Source of the DNA: Chrysochromulina tobinii
Lineage: Eukaryota > Haptophyta > Prymnesiales > Chrysochromulinaceae
Direction of reading: 5' to 3'
NCBI GenBank assembly: GCA_001275005.1
Contig: JWZX01001805.1
Location: 1-28,455 of the forward strand
DNA: 28,455 nt
The notes under the pieces were generated by a model. That model saw only the letters and a list, made by a program, of their open reading frames with translations, did no database searches and was not told where the DNA came from. Positions 20,101 to 27,583 of this stretch are shown here, in pieces. How positions within the stretch are numbered: the stretch's first letter is position 1; each line of letters opens with the position of its first letter. The position numbers and the translations under genes were made by a program.

Positions 20101-20127
20101 CCGAAGCGCGTCGAGGAGCGTGTCCAT
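17113..20127 (-). CDS. Ankyrin-repeat protein kinase with C-terminal HEPN-like motif
   Basis: The product is 1,004 residues in one exon. Residues 30-310 hold about eight 33-residue ankyrin repeats (core TPL-x-AAC-x-KGHGDCAQLLLAAHAAVDQA). Residues 335-500 are Ala/Lys/Glu-rich helical or coiled-coil sequence. Residues 548-850 are a kinase of the RLK/Pelle/IRAK type: GSGGYGRV (553-560), Lys586 in VAVKRAK, Glu601, VVHRDFKPENILLDD (HRD 697-699). The magnesium motif is DTG (717-719) rather than DFG, and the usual APE is DPS (747-749). Catalytic Lys, HRD Asp, Asn704 and Asp717 are kept, so activity is possible. Residues 890-1000 are helical and contain FRIWRNAASHLDDDRW, an R-x4-H motif (R960, H965) as in HEPN domains. 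Targets are unknown; a signalling or stress role is inference. Confidence 0.9.
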   Translation of the reverse strand: MDTLLDALRRGEEAKAVGLIISVKEVAHLGMCLLTACETGHLKCAQLLLAAHAAVDQADRDGATPLIAACIKGHGDCVQLLLGAHAAVDQANSDRETPLYAACDKGHGVCAQLLLFSQAAVDAADSNGRTPLIAACDKGHGDCAQVLLAAHAAVDQADSDGCTPLYVACLHGHCDIVQLLLGAHAALDQAEKIGYTPLFAACVEGHDGCAQLLLAARAAVDQAEGHGITSLNVACIKDHGDCAQLLLAAHAAIDRADSNGMTPLISACFAGSIDIVKLLVHAGARTDLRSVSGTALELAEARGHTVIARFLRSFLRLYSSSRRAPSVIAAVAPMSIAERAAAERAAELAAAALLAEEEEAEGAPKQQAQKKKASKKAKAKQAWAKEARAPVASALAAASGSADADDEMLAAADDKGLLGPAPSAAANEALCVAMTAEQYEGLIGAIEEHHARASEGVMAEARAMRERLHKKRKQESQKLRRKHAEEIEMLDSVSKLSLLEVKQSPPAAGSASAEAASASVAPEAPSAPPAAVALTLAELTAATDGFGEQRLIGSGGYGRVFTADALSSLRPEALPLWLRHKPVAVKRAKSGVYDLADLQREVSVLQQCSHPHLLPLLGYYLEHEAPPCLVFPLMRGGSLADRLWPKEADPEYLRRLGLGASLIPLMWHQRLRILRQAADALLYLHTPVPGGKGAVVHRDFKPENILLDDELNAYLADTGFAKMDAGPEASKMKSASNALYLTRGYLDPSVVEGGAYSATTDGWALGITLLVTLTGRSPLSIITKCEEDFDEDFVDIDAAQLADASAGWPALAVAACKDAVRSAASGLCHSSVRKRLTVAAALAILTSLADEDGSSGTGCVTLGGSALSSSEHPVSTAADYVPTPLSMQVREMRKGSDAHKGIKDNVLLAFSSVMCRLDAIYAARAAKAPEGFEERIKYWHRECGMRTDLKDRLHTFRIWRNAASHLDDDRWRRDGPRDEAEALQLVSAVKTAIEALEGASPRKR
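19340..20010. repeat. 99-bp tandem ankyrin-coding repeats, highly similar at DNA level
   Basis: Within the kinase gene, seven consecutive 99-base units (33 codons) share long identical blocks such as GTCGACGGCGGCGTGGGCG and GCGAGCAGCAGCTGCGCGCA. Similarity at silent positions points to recent duplication or gene conversion rather than ancient repeats. Confidence 0.85.
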
Positions 20128-20506
20128 GACCCGACGGGCCAGATACTATGTATTCCTGTGACCCCCCCCTTCGCCCGCTCGCGCTTGGCCGGCTGCGCAT
20201 GTGACGCCCTCGCTCAGTCCGGACCCCTCCGCCCTCTTGTGCTTGGCCGGCTGCCCATGGGACGCTTTCTCAGCCCCCCACCGCCCTCGCACTTGGCCGG
20301 CTGCGCAAGGCACGCCCTCTTAGACTCCCTCCATCCTCATGCTTGGCAAGGCACGCCCTCTTAGACCCCCTCCGTCCTCATGCTTGGCCGGCTGCGCCCT
20401 CACAGGACTACCGCATAACGAGGAGGAGTAGAAGGAAGTGGAGCGTCACTCTGACAGGTGACTCCACCCGACCTTCACCGCCGGAACGCAGGGCCCTTCC
20501 CGTGGC
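20128..20506. other. Intergenic region between ankyrin kinase and permease
   Basis: The 379 bases between the kinase start codon and the permease stop codon (both minus strand) consist largely of the minisatellite at 20181-20399. The remaining sequence shows no further gene. Confidence 0.6.
20181..20399. repeat. Degenerate minisatellite upstream of the ankyrin kinase
   Basis: GCTTGGCCGGCTGCGC recurs at about 20183, 20241, 20290 and 20381, with a shortened unit at 20341. The units are 41-58 bases long and include CACGCCCTCTTAGAC. It occupies most of the kinase 5' flank, so its copy number could affect the promoter. Confidence 0.8.
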
Positions 20507-22555
20507 TTATGCCTCGGAGCTCGACTCGGAGCTCACGACAGCCTTCTTCATCTTCGCGAGCTTCTCGGCCTCGGTCATGGAATCCGCCTCGGTGATCTTG
20601 GCGGTCCCCAGCACGTGCGCCGACTGATGCAGGTTCACACCGTTGTCCATGACGGGGGGCGGCATGCAGCCGCAGCGCTGCATGATGGCGTGAATGATGC
20701 AGATGCCGAAGACGGTCGCGTAGCCAACCGCAAAGCGCCATCCCTCGTTCATGCCCGCCGCTGGGAAGCCATCGGCCATCATCTGGTTGACACGAAACTC
20801 GGGAGGAGCAGTGCACAACGCGCTCACCTTTTCTCCCCAAGGGAACGTCTCCTTTCCAGTGATACCCGGCTTCGAGTCCGCGATCGATATGGTCAACTGG
20901 CCCTTGACCTTCATAATTCCACCCTCGCCGTACACGTTGTTCCACGGAAAGCCGGCTCCGGTGACCTTGCCGTGCACGTCGACCGGGTTCATGCCGTGCA
21001 TGAGGCCGATGACCGAAAAGAAGATGGCGACCAGACAGAAGAAGGCAGCGCGCTCGTAACGATTATCGGTCAGGTCGCACAGGATTTGAGGCAGGATGAT
21101 CGCCGCGAGGATGCCACTGCCGGCGCCCAAGTTGTGCATGCCGACGTGGGTGGAGTTTGCGTTGAGCGTAGCCCAGTCGCAGATGAGCATCATGATGCCG
21201 ATGAAGAAAGCGGGGTAGTGCCGAGGGGCAGCCTCTTCCATTGCCTGCTGACAAACCATGAGGCCGACAATGAGGAGGATGATACCGATCGAGACGGCGT
21301 CCAAAATTTGGAAGATCACGGGGAAGACACCCGCGTTCAGAATGATGAAGTAGATGAGGGCGTTCCCGATCGAGAAGCCCGAACGCGCGCCGATGATCTT
21401 GTGGCGCTTGTGGCCGATGTACACAGTGGTCGGAATGGGCGAGCCCCAGAAGGCGCCGACGCAGGTGCCCAAGCCGTCGACAATCATCGCCTCGCGCAGA
21501 TTGTACACGTCGCCAGCGGCGCCGGCGGTTTCGACGAGCTCCATGGTCTCCACGAAGGAAGCGACCGCCACCGGGAAGACGACCGCAATGAAGCCGTCGA
21601 CACCTTCCCAGTGGCCGAGCGGGAAAGCCTTCGAGAACATGTTCTTGCCGGAGTAGTTGTCCCACGCGTCGTTCACCTGCTTGGCCATGAAGGCGTTGTC
21701 GCCCGTGTACTTGCCGGCATGGACCCACTTGAAGAACATGCCGGCCAACGCGATGAGCAGCGCGCCACCTCCCGAGAGCTTGGGGTACACACCCTTGCCG
21801 GCCTCTGCGAAGAAGGCTGTGAAGGCAAGGGCGAGCGGCGCGAGGCCGATGATTGGCTCCTTGGCCACTTCCGTTAGCGGCACGAGGGCGAGCCAGACGA
21901 AGCCGACCGCCGCCACCGGCGCGTACAGGGCCGCCTTGGCGAAGTGCGGGCGAACGTCATAGACCGAGCCAGCGATCTCAAAGAGGCCGCCGACGAAGTT
22001 GCAGGCGCAGGCGATCTGCCAGGTCTTGATGGCGAAGTCGTCGGCTCCCATGCTCGGGTTGGCAGCGAGCAGGGCCGTGCCGATCGGGAGCATCACGTTC
22101 CAACACGTAATGAAGCCGGCCGGGGTATTGATGCCATAGGGAAGTGCTGTCACATCTTGGCGGTTCTCGAAGGTGGCGAGCTTAGCCGCCATCCATCCGT
22201 ACCAGAGGTTGCCGAAGGCGAGCGCCCAGGCGATGCCCGGGCAGGCACGGGTCCAGACGATGGCCGTCATAGCCGTCTTGTGGGCTTCGTGATCGGTCGA
22301 GCCGAACGGGACCATGAGGGGTGGGATGGCGAACGCCATGACGCCGAGGATGCCAATGAGCGACGACATGTTGTCCAAGAAAAGCATGAGCATCGAGTCG
22401 AAGTCACGCATCACGAACCACTTGTACTTGAAATCGATCTTCATGAATATGGGCGGCGGCATGATGTTGCTTTTGCGGGGTACTAGCTGCACGACAAGGA
22501 CGTGATGTACCCCCCAGCAACGCCCAAAATCTTGCGAAAGTTTGTGCCGAAACAT
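20507..22555 (-). CDS. NCS2-family nucleobase (xanthine/uracil-type) permease
   Basis: The 682-residue polytopic protein has about a dozen hydrophobic segments between residues 55 and 630. Family signatures are VTALPYGINTPAGF (135-148), FVETMELVETAGAAGD (334-349) in the usual TM8 substrate region, and GSPIPTTVYIGHKRHKIIGA (371-390) in the TM10 region, followed by RSGFSIGNALIYF. These match bacterial and eukaryotic NCS2 xanthine/uracil permeases. A hydrophilic loop (about 520-600) precedes the last membrane segment, and a charged C-terminus ends SSESSSEA. It should import purines, pyrimidines or related ureides by cation symport. Met32 (22462) is the likelier start, because residues 1-31 lack family similarity. 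A minus-strand TATAAATT lies at 22773-22780. The downstream end is 379 bases from the kinase start. Confidence 0.92.
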   Translation of the reverse strand: MFRHKLSQDFGRCWGVHHVLVVQLVPRKSNIMPPPIFMKIDFKYKWFVMRDFDSMLMLFLDNMSSLIGILGVMAFAIPPLMVPFGSTDHEAHKTAMTAIVWTRACPGIAWALAFGNLWYGWMAAKLATFENRQDVTALPYGINTPAGFITCWNVMLPIGTALLAANPSMGADDFAIKTWQIACACNFVGGLFEIAGSVYDVRPHFAKAALYAPVAAVGFVWLALVPLTEVAKEPIIGLAPLALAFTAFFAEAGKGVYPKLSGGGALLIALAGMFFKWVHAGKYTGDNAFMAKQVNDAWDNYSGKNMFSKAFPLGHWEGVDGFIAVVFPVAVASFVETMELVETAGAAGDVYNLREAMIVDGLGTCVGAFWGSPIPTTVYIGHKRHKIIGARSGFSIGNALIYFIILNAGVFPVIFQILDAVSIGIILLIVGLMVCQQAMEEAAPRHYPAFFIGIMMLICDWATLNANSTHVGMHNLGAGSGILAAIILPQILCDLTDNRYERAAFFCLVAIFFSVIGLMHGMNPVDVHGKVTGAGFPWNNVYGEGGIMKVKGQLTISIADSKPGITGKETFPWGEKVSALCTAPPEFRVNQMMADGFPAAGMNEGWRFAVGYATVFGICIIHAIMQRCGCMPPPVMDNGVNLHQSAHVLGTAKITEADSMTEAEKLAKMKKAVVSSESSSEA

Positions 22556-22772
22556 TCCATGTTTGTGCCGAAACCGGATTATTTGGTACTGTTTGAGTTA
22601 ATGACAATCTTCTGTTCTCTGACAACAGATGACTCGGGAGTGCTTGAGGAATGGAATCAACGCCGCCCCGCGACGGAGGTGCACTCCATCTTCGAAAGGA
22701 CGGCTCCGCGCTACAGGCTACACACCCTTGGTCAACACAAGAACTGAAATACTGAGTATCCAACTGAGTATG

Positions 22773-22780
22773 AATTTATA
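22773..22780 (-). promoter_or_regulatory. TATA box upstream of the NCS2 permease
   Basis: TATAAATT on the minus strand lies about 220 bases upstream of the first ATG (22555) and 310 bases upstream of the favoured ATG (22462). It sits in a locally A/T-rich stretch. Role inferred. Confidence 0.45.
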
Positions 22781-23194
22781 TTCGAATGCGCGCCGCAAAG
22801 AGTGAACGATGCTGATTATGATTTTATGCACTTAAGCTATACAAGGCACATAATCCACAAAATCGCGCATTTCGTCACGTCGGAGTCCGTCCGGTCTAAG
22901 AACTCAGAGTGAGACTGAGAGTCGATCGAAACTAACACTGAGGGTAGTACCGTGCGTTACGGTCTAGGCCTCCGATCTCGCGGTCAAACTAGAGCACCGG
23001 TCCACAGTTAACAGTAAACATATCACGCGGCAGATCTCAAGACACAACACGCTCAAAAAGATGCGTCAGATCTCGCGCGCGGATCAGGGAACTTGAATGT
23101 ATACAGAGTTACAGACAGTGGCACTCAACCGATGGCAGCATTCTGCGGCCGGGTGGTTCCACTGGGTGATTCATTCGCGCAACGTTCATTCCCG

Positions 23195-23400
23195 CCGCTT
23201 CCAACGCCGCCACCGCCACTACCCCCGGCGCCCTTCGGTGGTTTCAACCCGCCACAACCATCGATTCCACCGCCGTTTCCAAGGCAGCCGCCGACACCCA
23301 GACCACCGCGACTCCCCCAGACCACCACGACACCCAGACCACCGCCCCTTATCAGCCGTCTCCCCCATTCCCACCGCGACTCACCCCTCCAAGCCGCCCT
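23195..23400. repeat. C-rich low-complexity tract
   Basis: Cytosine-rich sequence with recurring CAGACCACCGC and CCACCGCC elements has few guanines in runs. It looks like a decayed simple repeat. It lies about 165 bases downstream of the isochorismatase fusion stop. Confidence 0.6.
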
Positions 23401-23562
23401 CCAACGTGCTCACCTAGTCATGAATCCGTTCCGCAGGTTGGGTGTGGGAGCGTCGCGTGCATTCAAATATGGAGGGTCGCGTGCATCCGCGGATCGGAAA
23501 ATCACACAGTGGCTGGGTATCCGACCAGCGCAAGATGCACATCGCACAGCATCCCATTGACT

Positions 23563-26500
23563 TCATGCATCCACTTCCAGGCCAGCCGCAAGGAGTTGGG
23601 CAGCTTCCTCGAAGGGCGCGAGCGGTGCGCGCGAAACACCCGTGCCAATCTGCCCGACGCCCGGTTCCTTGTGAGCGATCCCAGTGTTGATGGCAGGGCG
23701 GATCGAGCATGCAACGACCAGCGCCGTATCGAGCATCATGGGTACGCCGCAGAAGTCGAGGCTCGGGATTTGAAGCTCGGGCCACAGACCTTTGTGCGCG
23801 TAGATGGCGCACGCCTCTCTCGTGTACTCGATCGCGTCGGCCGCGCTGCCTCCGACAAAGGCCATGATCGCGGGGGCACATGCCATGGCAGGCGCACCTA
23901 GTCCGAGCGCCTCCGTGATCGCAGAGTCTCCAAGGTCGCGGCAGGCATCCCCCGGCCCGTAGCCGGCGAACCAGACTGCGGAGGGCACCGTCGGAGAGGG
24001 CGCCACCTGCCATCGGCCGCCGAGACCAGCCACGCGCACGCCAAACTGTACGCCGTTTCGCGCCAAAGCCGAGACGTACGTGCAGTGGGGCACCCCACTA
24101 ATGGCGTCGAGCGCGAGCTTGCTCGCTCCCATCGCCACGTTGAGACCGAAGTGCGCATTGCCCGCCATGAAGGCCGCCACGCGCGCCGGCGCGTCAACAG
24201 CGACCAGCTGACTCGCTGGCAACGCCATGAGCGTGGGCAGGAGTGCCTGCAGCAGCAGCGCGGTCAGCGCCTTACACCGATTGTGCCCCTCATCTCCCAT
24301 CTGCAAGGCATGGCCGAGGGTAGAGCGTATGTCGATACCGCCCTCTGGCATGGCCTTCAGCGCCGCATCGAGCGTTGGCCCGAGATCGCTGACCATCCAG
24401 CGAAGCCGTTTGAGAACATCTTCCGAGTACGCACCGAAGCGGAGCACCTTGCCGAGCCCCTCGTTCAGCGAGCAGTACGCCGCCGCGCCGCCGGCAGTGC
24501 CGCCGCCATTACTGATGACGAGCACTGGCATCGAGGGGCACACAACACCTGACATGGGCCCCACAGCACCAGCCTCGTGGCACGGCATCAACTCGATCGA
24601 GCCGCTTGCCGCGAGCCTTTCCGCTTCGTCGGCGCTCTCTGCCCAGCCCTCGAGCAAAATGGCGCCGATGACTGCGCCGCGCATCGGACCGCACATGCCG
24701 TTGAAGCCGGTAGCAATCGGAGGGCCCGCGTGCAAGATCGTCCGTCTACCCCCTAGGGCTGCGATCACCTCGCGGGCGGGACGGACGCGTACGAGCTTGG
24801 GCCGCACGGCTGCCACGAGCGAGCGCGCGCGCTCGTTGGCCGCCGCAACCTTTGGGGACGCGAGGAGGAGAGCCGCCGCTTGGCGGGCAGCGGGGCTGGC
24901 CTTGAGCGATTCGGGCTGCAGCCTTCCAGACGGCTTCACGGCAGCCGCCGAAGAGGCCTTGACGCACTGCTCGCCGGCCTCGTCCAGCTCCATCACCCCA
25001 TGCCCAGCACCATCAACTCCGTCCCCAACGTCGACATCGGCGATATCGACGGCGGGCAAAGCAGCAGCCGAGGCGGACTTCACAGCAGCCGGGGCGGACG
25101 CATCGTGAATGGAAGGGTGATCGTCAGAGAGCGCAGCGAGCTCCACGCCATAAGCGCCGGTGCCAAAGCCGGCTGCGCGCGCGTAACGCCGAAGCGTCAC
25201 CTCGTCCCACAAGGCGGCAAGGCGCGGCCACCACTCCCCATCACCTTGGGAGCTTCGGGCCATCGATGGATCAAGTGGCCCCGTGCCCAGCAGCGCGCGT
25301 GCGGCGTGCGTCCTGGCCGCATCGAGAGAGCTCAGCTCCGCCTCTCGAAGTGCAGCCTCCGCGATCCCGGGCGTGCGCACGTCGCTCAGAGCCACCTTAG
25401 CGTAGGCGGCGAGGCCTTCTGGAAAGCTTGTCAGCCCAGAAAGCTCCGACGCTGCGGCCGCGGGGTCGTGATCGGCGGCGTCCGGGCGACCTCGTCCAAC
25501 GGCCGCACCCGCCATCTTTGGTAGAGGTACGAAGCTCGGCGCATGGTACGTTGCGAGCACCGTGAGGATGGCCGCTTCCTTTGGGGGCGAAGCGTTCGTG
25601 GAGAGGTCCTTCGCCGCCGACCACAGCAGCGCGCGCACAGCGGGAGAAGTGTGCGGTGCCATCAGGTCGATGCGCACGGCGTCAGGCGCGATGGCGAGAT
25701 AGCGAGGCTCGCCGAGAAGCGCCTTCAGCACGACGGCCTCGTGCACGAGGTACACTGCGTACAAGTTCGCATCGTCGCGGTCGCCGGTGACTACGTTGGC
25801 AGGGTTAACGCGCGCCTTCTCGGGCGCCGGGCGGTGCTCACGGCACCCAGCCTCCTTAACATCGAGGTAAGCTCTCACCCCACGCACGACTGCAGAGCCC
25901 ACAAGTACGGCAGGCTGATCGGGATGGTCCATGTTGGCGCGTAGCTCAAAGCCGCACTGGAGCGTCCCGGAGACGGCGAGCAGCGTACGCCGCGGTGCCG
26001 GCGGTGTCGGGACGCTCTTTTCGCCGATCGGGAAGTTGGACGACAGCGACGCAATCATGGCTGGAGATGGGGTAGGTGGAAGGCGGTACCCAGACAGGGC
26101 GGCGACGACGGCTTCCGAGCGGGCGGCCCAGCCAACGATGGCGCCTTGGGCCACGACCATCTCAAGCGTGGCCTTCTTGAAGTGCGCAAAATACGATTCG
26201 GTCGCATCGGACACGACGAGGCAGTCGTAGCCGCGGTCGTTGGCCTCGCGAAGCGTTGTTTGGACGCAGACTTCAGTGGTCACGCCGGTGACGAGGAGGT
26301 GCGTTATGCCGCGGGCACGCAGCTCGGTGTGCAGCGTCGTGCTGTAGAACGCGCCCTTGCCCGGTTTGTGCAGAATCAGCTCGCCCGGGACGGGAGCCAC
26401 TTCAGGCACAATTGCATTGCCAGGTTCTCCAGCAATCAGGAGTCGGCCACGCTCGACCTGTCCATCGAGCACCTCACCGATAGCCGGGCAACGGCGCTTC

Positions 26501-26829
26501 TTGGCAGAGACCAGGTCCGAGAGGTCTGGTCTGTGCGCTTCCAGCGTATGCACCACGAACAAGCCTGCGCGCCGAGCAGCATGCAGCACCGCAGCAGCGG
26601 CTGGAAGTGCTGCTCGCAGCGGCGCAACCTTGTTCCCGAGGGAGTGGCCGAAGCCACCCACGTCCAAAAAGTCGCGCTGCCAGTCAATCATGAGCAGGGC
26701 CACACGTCCCTCCAGAGGGACGGCGAATGGGTAGGGCTCAGCCTCCTCGATGCGCATGGTGTGGTAGGAAACTATGCCCGAAGGGCGAAATAGCCGACGA
26801 GTTTGCCGACGCTCGCTTTTCGCTCGCAT
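23563..26829 (-). CDS. Isochorismatase-type amidohydrolase fused to a DUF1116 (AllG-like) domain
   Basis: The 1,088-residue single-exon protein has two recognisable halves. Residues 40-245 are an isochorismatase/RutB-like cysteine hydrolase with a complete triad: Asp49 in LLMIDWQRDF, Lys155 in ILHKPGKGAFYSTTL and Cys188 in GVTTEVCVQTT. REANDRGYDCLVVSD follows. Residues 690-1080 are DUF1116: GFNGMCGPMRGA, HEAGAVGPMSGVVCPSMPVL, YCSLNEGLGKVLRFGA, ALQMGDEGHNR, GNAHFGLNVAMGASKLALDA, FAGYGPGDACRDLGDSAITE, INTGIAHKEPGVGQIG. DUF1116 includes AllG (YlbE), a subunit of bacterial oxamate carbamoyltransferase. The linker (250-690) is unrecognised; GTLQCGFELRAN near 288 weakly recalls gamma-glutamylcyclotransferase folds. 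An Arg-rich start (residues 1-24) could be a mitochondrial presequence; otherwise Met25 (26757) is the start. The exact reaction is inference. Confidence 0.9.
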   Translation of the reverse strand: MRAKSERRQTRRLFRPSGIVSYHTMRIEEAEPYPFAVPLEGRVALLMIDWQRDFLDVGGFGHSLGNKVAPLRAALPAAAAVLHAARRAGLFVVHTLEAHRPDLSDLVSAKKRRCPAIGEVLDGQVERGRLLIAGEPGNAIVPEVAPVPGELILHKPGKGAFYSTTLHTELRARGITHLLVTGVTTEVCVQTTLREANDRGYDCLVVSDATESYFAHFKKATLEMVVAQGAIVGWAARSEAVVAALSGYRLPPTPSPAMIASLSSNFPIGEKSVPTPPAPRRTLLAVSGTLQCGFELRANMDHPDQPAVLVGSAVVRGVRAYLDVKEAGCREHRPAPEKARVNPANVVTGDRDDANLYAVYLVHEAVVLKALLGEPRYLAIAPDAVRIDLMAPHTSPAVRALLWSAAKDLSTNASPPKEAAILTVLATYHAPSFVPLPKMAGAAVGRGRPDAADHDPAAAASELSGLTSFPEGLAAYAKVALSDVRTPGIAEAALREAELSSLDAARTHAARALLGTGPLDPSMARSSQGDGEWWPRLAALWDEVTLRRYARAAGFGTGAYGVELAALSDDHPSIHDASAPAAVKSASAAALPAVDIADVDVGDGVDGAGHGVMELDEAGEQCVKASSAAAVKPSGRLQPESLKASPAARQAAALLLASPKVAAANERARSLVAAVRPKLVRVRPAREVIAALGGRRTILHAGPPIATGFNGMCGPMRGAVIGAILLEGWAESADEAERLAASGSIELMPCHEAGAVGPMSGVVCPSMPVLVISNGGGTAGGAAAYCSLNEGLGKVLRFGAYSEDVLKRLRWMVSDLGPTLDAALKAMPEGGIDIRSTLGHALQMGDEGHNRCKALTALLLQALLPTLMALPASQLVAVDAPARVAAFMAGNAHFGLNVAMGASKLALDAISGVPHCTYVSALARNGVQFGVRVAGLGGRWQVAPSPTVPSAVWFAGYGPGDACRDLGDSAITEALGLGAPAMACAPAIMAFVGGSAADAIEYTREACAIYAHKGLWPELQIPSLDFCGVPMMLDTALVVACSIRPAINTGIAHKEPGVGQIGTGVSRAPLAPFEEAAQLLAAGLEVDA

Positions 26830-26859
26830 GAGTCTCGCTCATTTTAAGTTATGTCATGA

Positions 26860-26920
26860 AACACCTCCCGAGTTATCCGAGGAGGCTCTCCGCTCACCTC
26901 CGGCCCCTCGGTGTGGTACG
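26860..26920. repeat. Flanking repeat, copy 1
   Basis: ATGTCATGAAACACCTCCCG through GAGGAGGCTCTCCGCTC to CTCGGTGTGGT resembles 27525-27583 in the same orientation. The two copies bracket the small gene at 27067-27492. Confidence 0.65.
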
Positions 26921-26930
26921 ACGCCAGATT

Positions 26931-26980
26931 CAACTTGAACTTGAACCCGGTGTCTTTTCACCGTCTCGAGACTTGAACTT
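26931..26980. repeat. CTTGAA array and TGTCTTTT-ACCGT motif
   Basis: CAACTTGAACTTGAACCC (26931-26948) and ACTTGAACTT (26971-26980) flank GGTGTCTTTTCACCGT (26949-26964), itself a near-palindrome with a T-rich centre. Related T-rich motifs recur at 28270-28284 and 28369-28391. Confidence 0.65.
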
Positions 26981-27066
26981 CATACAGTACAAGACACGAT
27001 ATTAATGCGCGACTTTTTGGAAACGAGACCGACGCGGGTACCGGACGGTTTTGGTCGGCTGCGTGC

Positions 27067-27492
27067 ATGGTCGCAGCAACTGAGGCAGCGCTAGAAGAAA
27101 TGCAGCGCAAGCGCATGTGGAAGCGGGTCAGACTGAGCACCCTTGCGTCGTTTTCGTTTTTCTGCTACACGCTCAGCAAGATGAATCCCGACGACCGAGA
27201 TGCGATGTGGGAACGAACTGTGGCATGGGCAGAAAACATTACCTTGAGTGCCACAACAGCGCATTGTGTCGATTTGATCACTCCATCCTGCATCATTACA
27301 TCACTGGTTGACACAGTATATGCTATATTCGGGAACGAGAATATCTTGAAGGGCCTCTTCGGAGCGCTGGCGTGCAAGCTGGGGGCCAGATTCTTTCGCC
27401 GACGCATCGAAAAGAGGCAGAAAGAAGAGGAGGAGGAACAAGCGAAAACAGCCGCAACGAAAGGCAACAAAAAGAGCAAGAAGACGAATTGA
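27067..27492 (+). CDS. Small uncharacterised protein with possible membrane segment and C-terminal dilysine
   Basis: The 141-residue product begins MVAATEAALEEMQRKRMW. It has one hydrophobic stretch near residues 24-37 (LSTLASFSFFCYTL) and a second, weaker one near 70-85 (LITPSCIITSLVDTVYAIF). A basic RFFRRRIEKRQKEEEEEQ segment and a Lys-rich tail ending KKTN close it. A KK-x-x C-terminus is the classic retrieval signal of ER membrane proteins. I recognise no family. Its codon use is less GC-biased than its neighbours. GATATTAATG lies 60 bases upstream of the ATG. Good length, plausible topology and clean start support a real gene, but no homology can be claimed. Confidence 0.6.
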   Translation: MVAATEAALEEMQRKRMWKRVRLSTLASFSFFCYTLSKMNPDDRDAMWERTVAWAENITLSATTAHCVDLITPSCIITSLVDTVYAIFGNENILKGLFGALACKLGARFFRRRIEKRQKEEEEEQAKTAATKGNKKSKKTN

Positions 27493-27524
27493 GAGAGCAC
27501 TCTCCTGGGTAGAGCTTGAGCGGT

Positions 27525-27583
27525 TATGTCGTGGAAACGCTCCCAACTTCTCTGAGGAATGCTCTCCGCTCCCCTTGGTGTGG
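27525..27583. repeat. Flanking repeat, copy 2
   Basis: ATGTCGTGGAAACGCTCCCA through GAGGAATGCTCTCCGCTCC to CTTGGTGTGGT matches the 26860-26920 copy in the same orientation, with substitutions and a short indel. Confidence 0.65.

Larger units (their letters stand above)
22556..23562. other. Intergenic region upstream of the permease
   Basis: The 1-kb gap between the permease start and the stop codon of the isochorismatase fusion (both minus strand) is A/T-richer than the genes from 22560 to 23100 and then C-rich (23195-23400). It holds a TATA-like box at 22773. A 155-codon proline-rich open frame (23093-23560, plus) coincides with the C-rich repeat and is not convincing. Confidence 0.55.

Noticed and set aside
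20615-21877. 420-codon open frame on the plus strand, antisense to the NCS2 permease
   Set aside because: Composition is dominated by charged His/Asp/Glu/Arg residues, as expected from the antisense of a membrane protein; no domain is visible.
23093-23560. 155-codon proline-rich plus-strand frame
   Set aside because: Its body is the C-rich low-complexity tract and the rest shows no similarity; it could be a real proline-rich protein, but nothing supports it.
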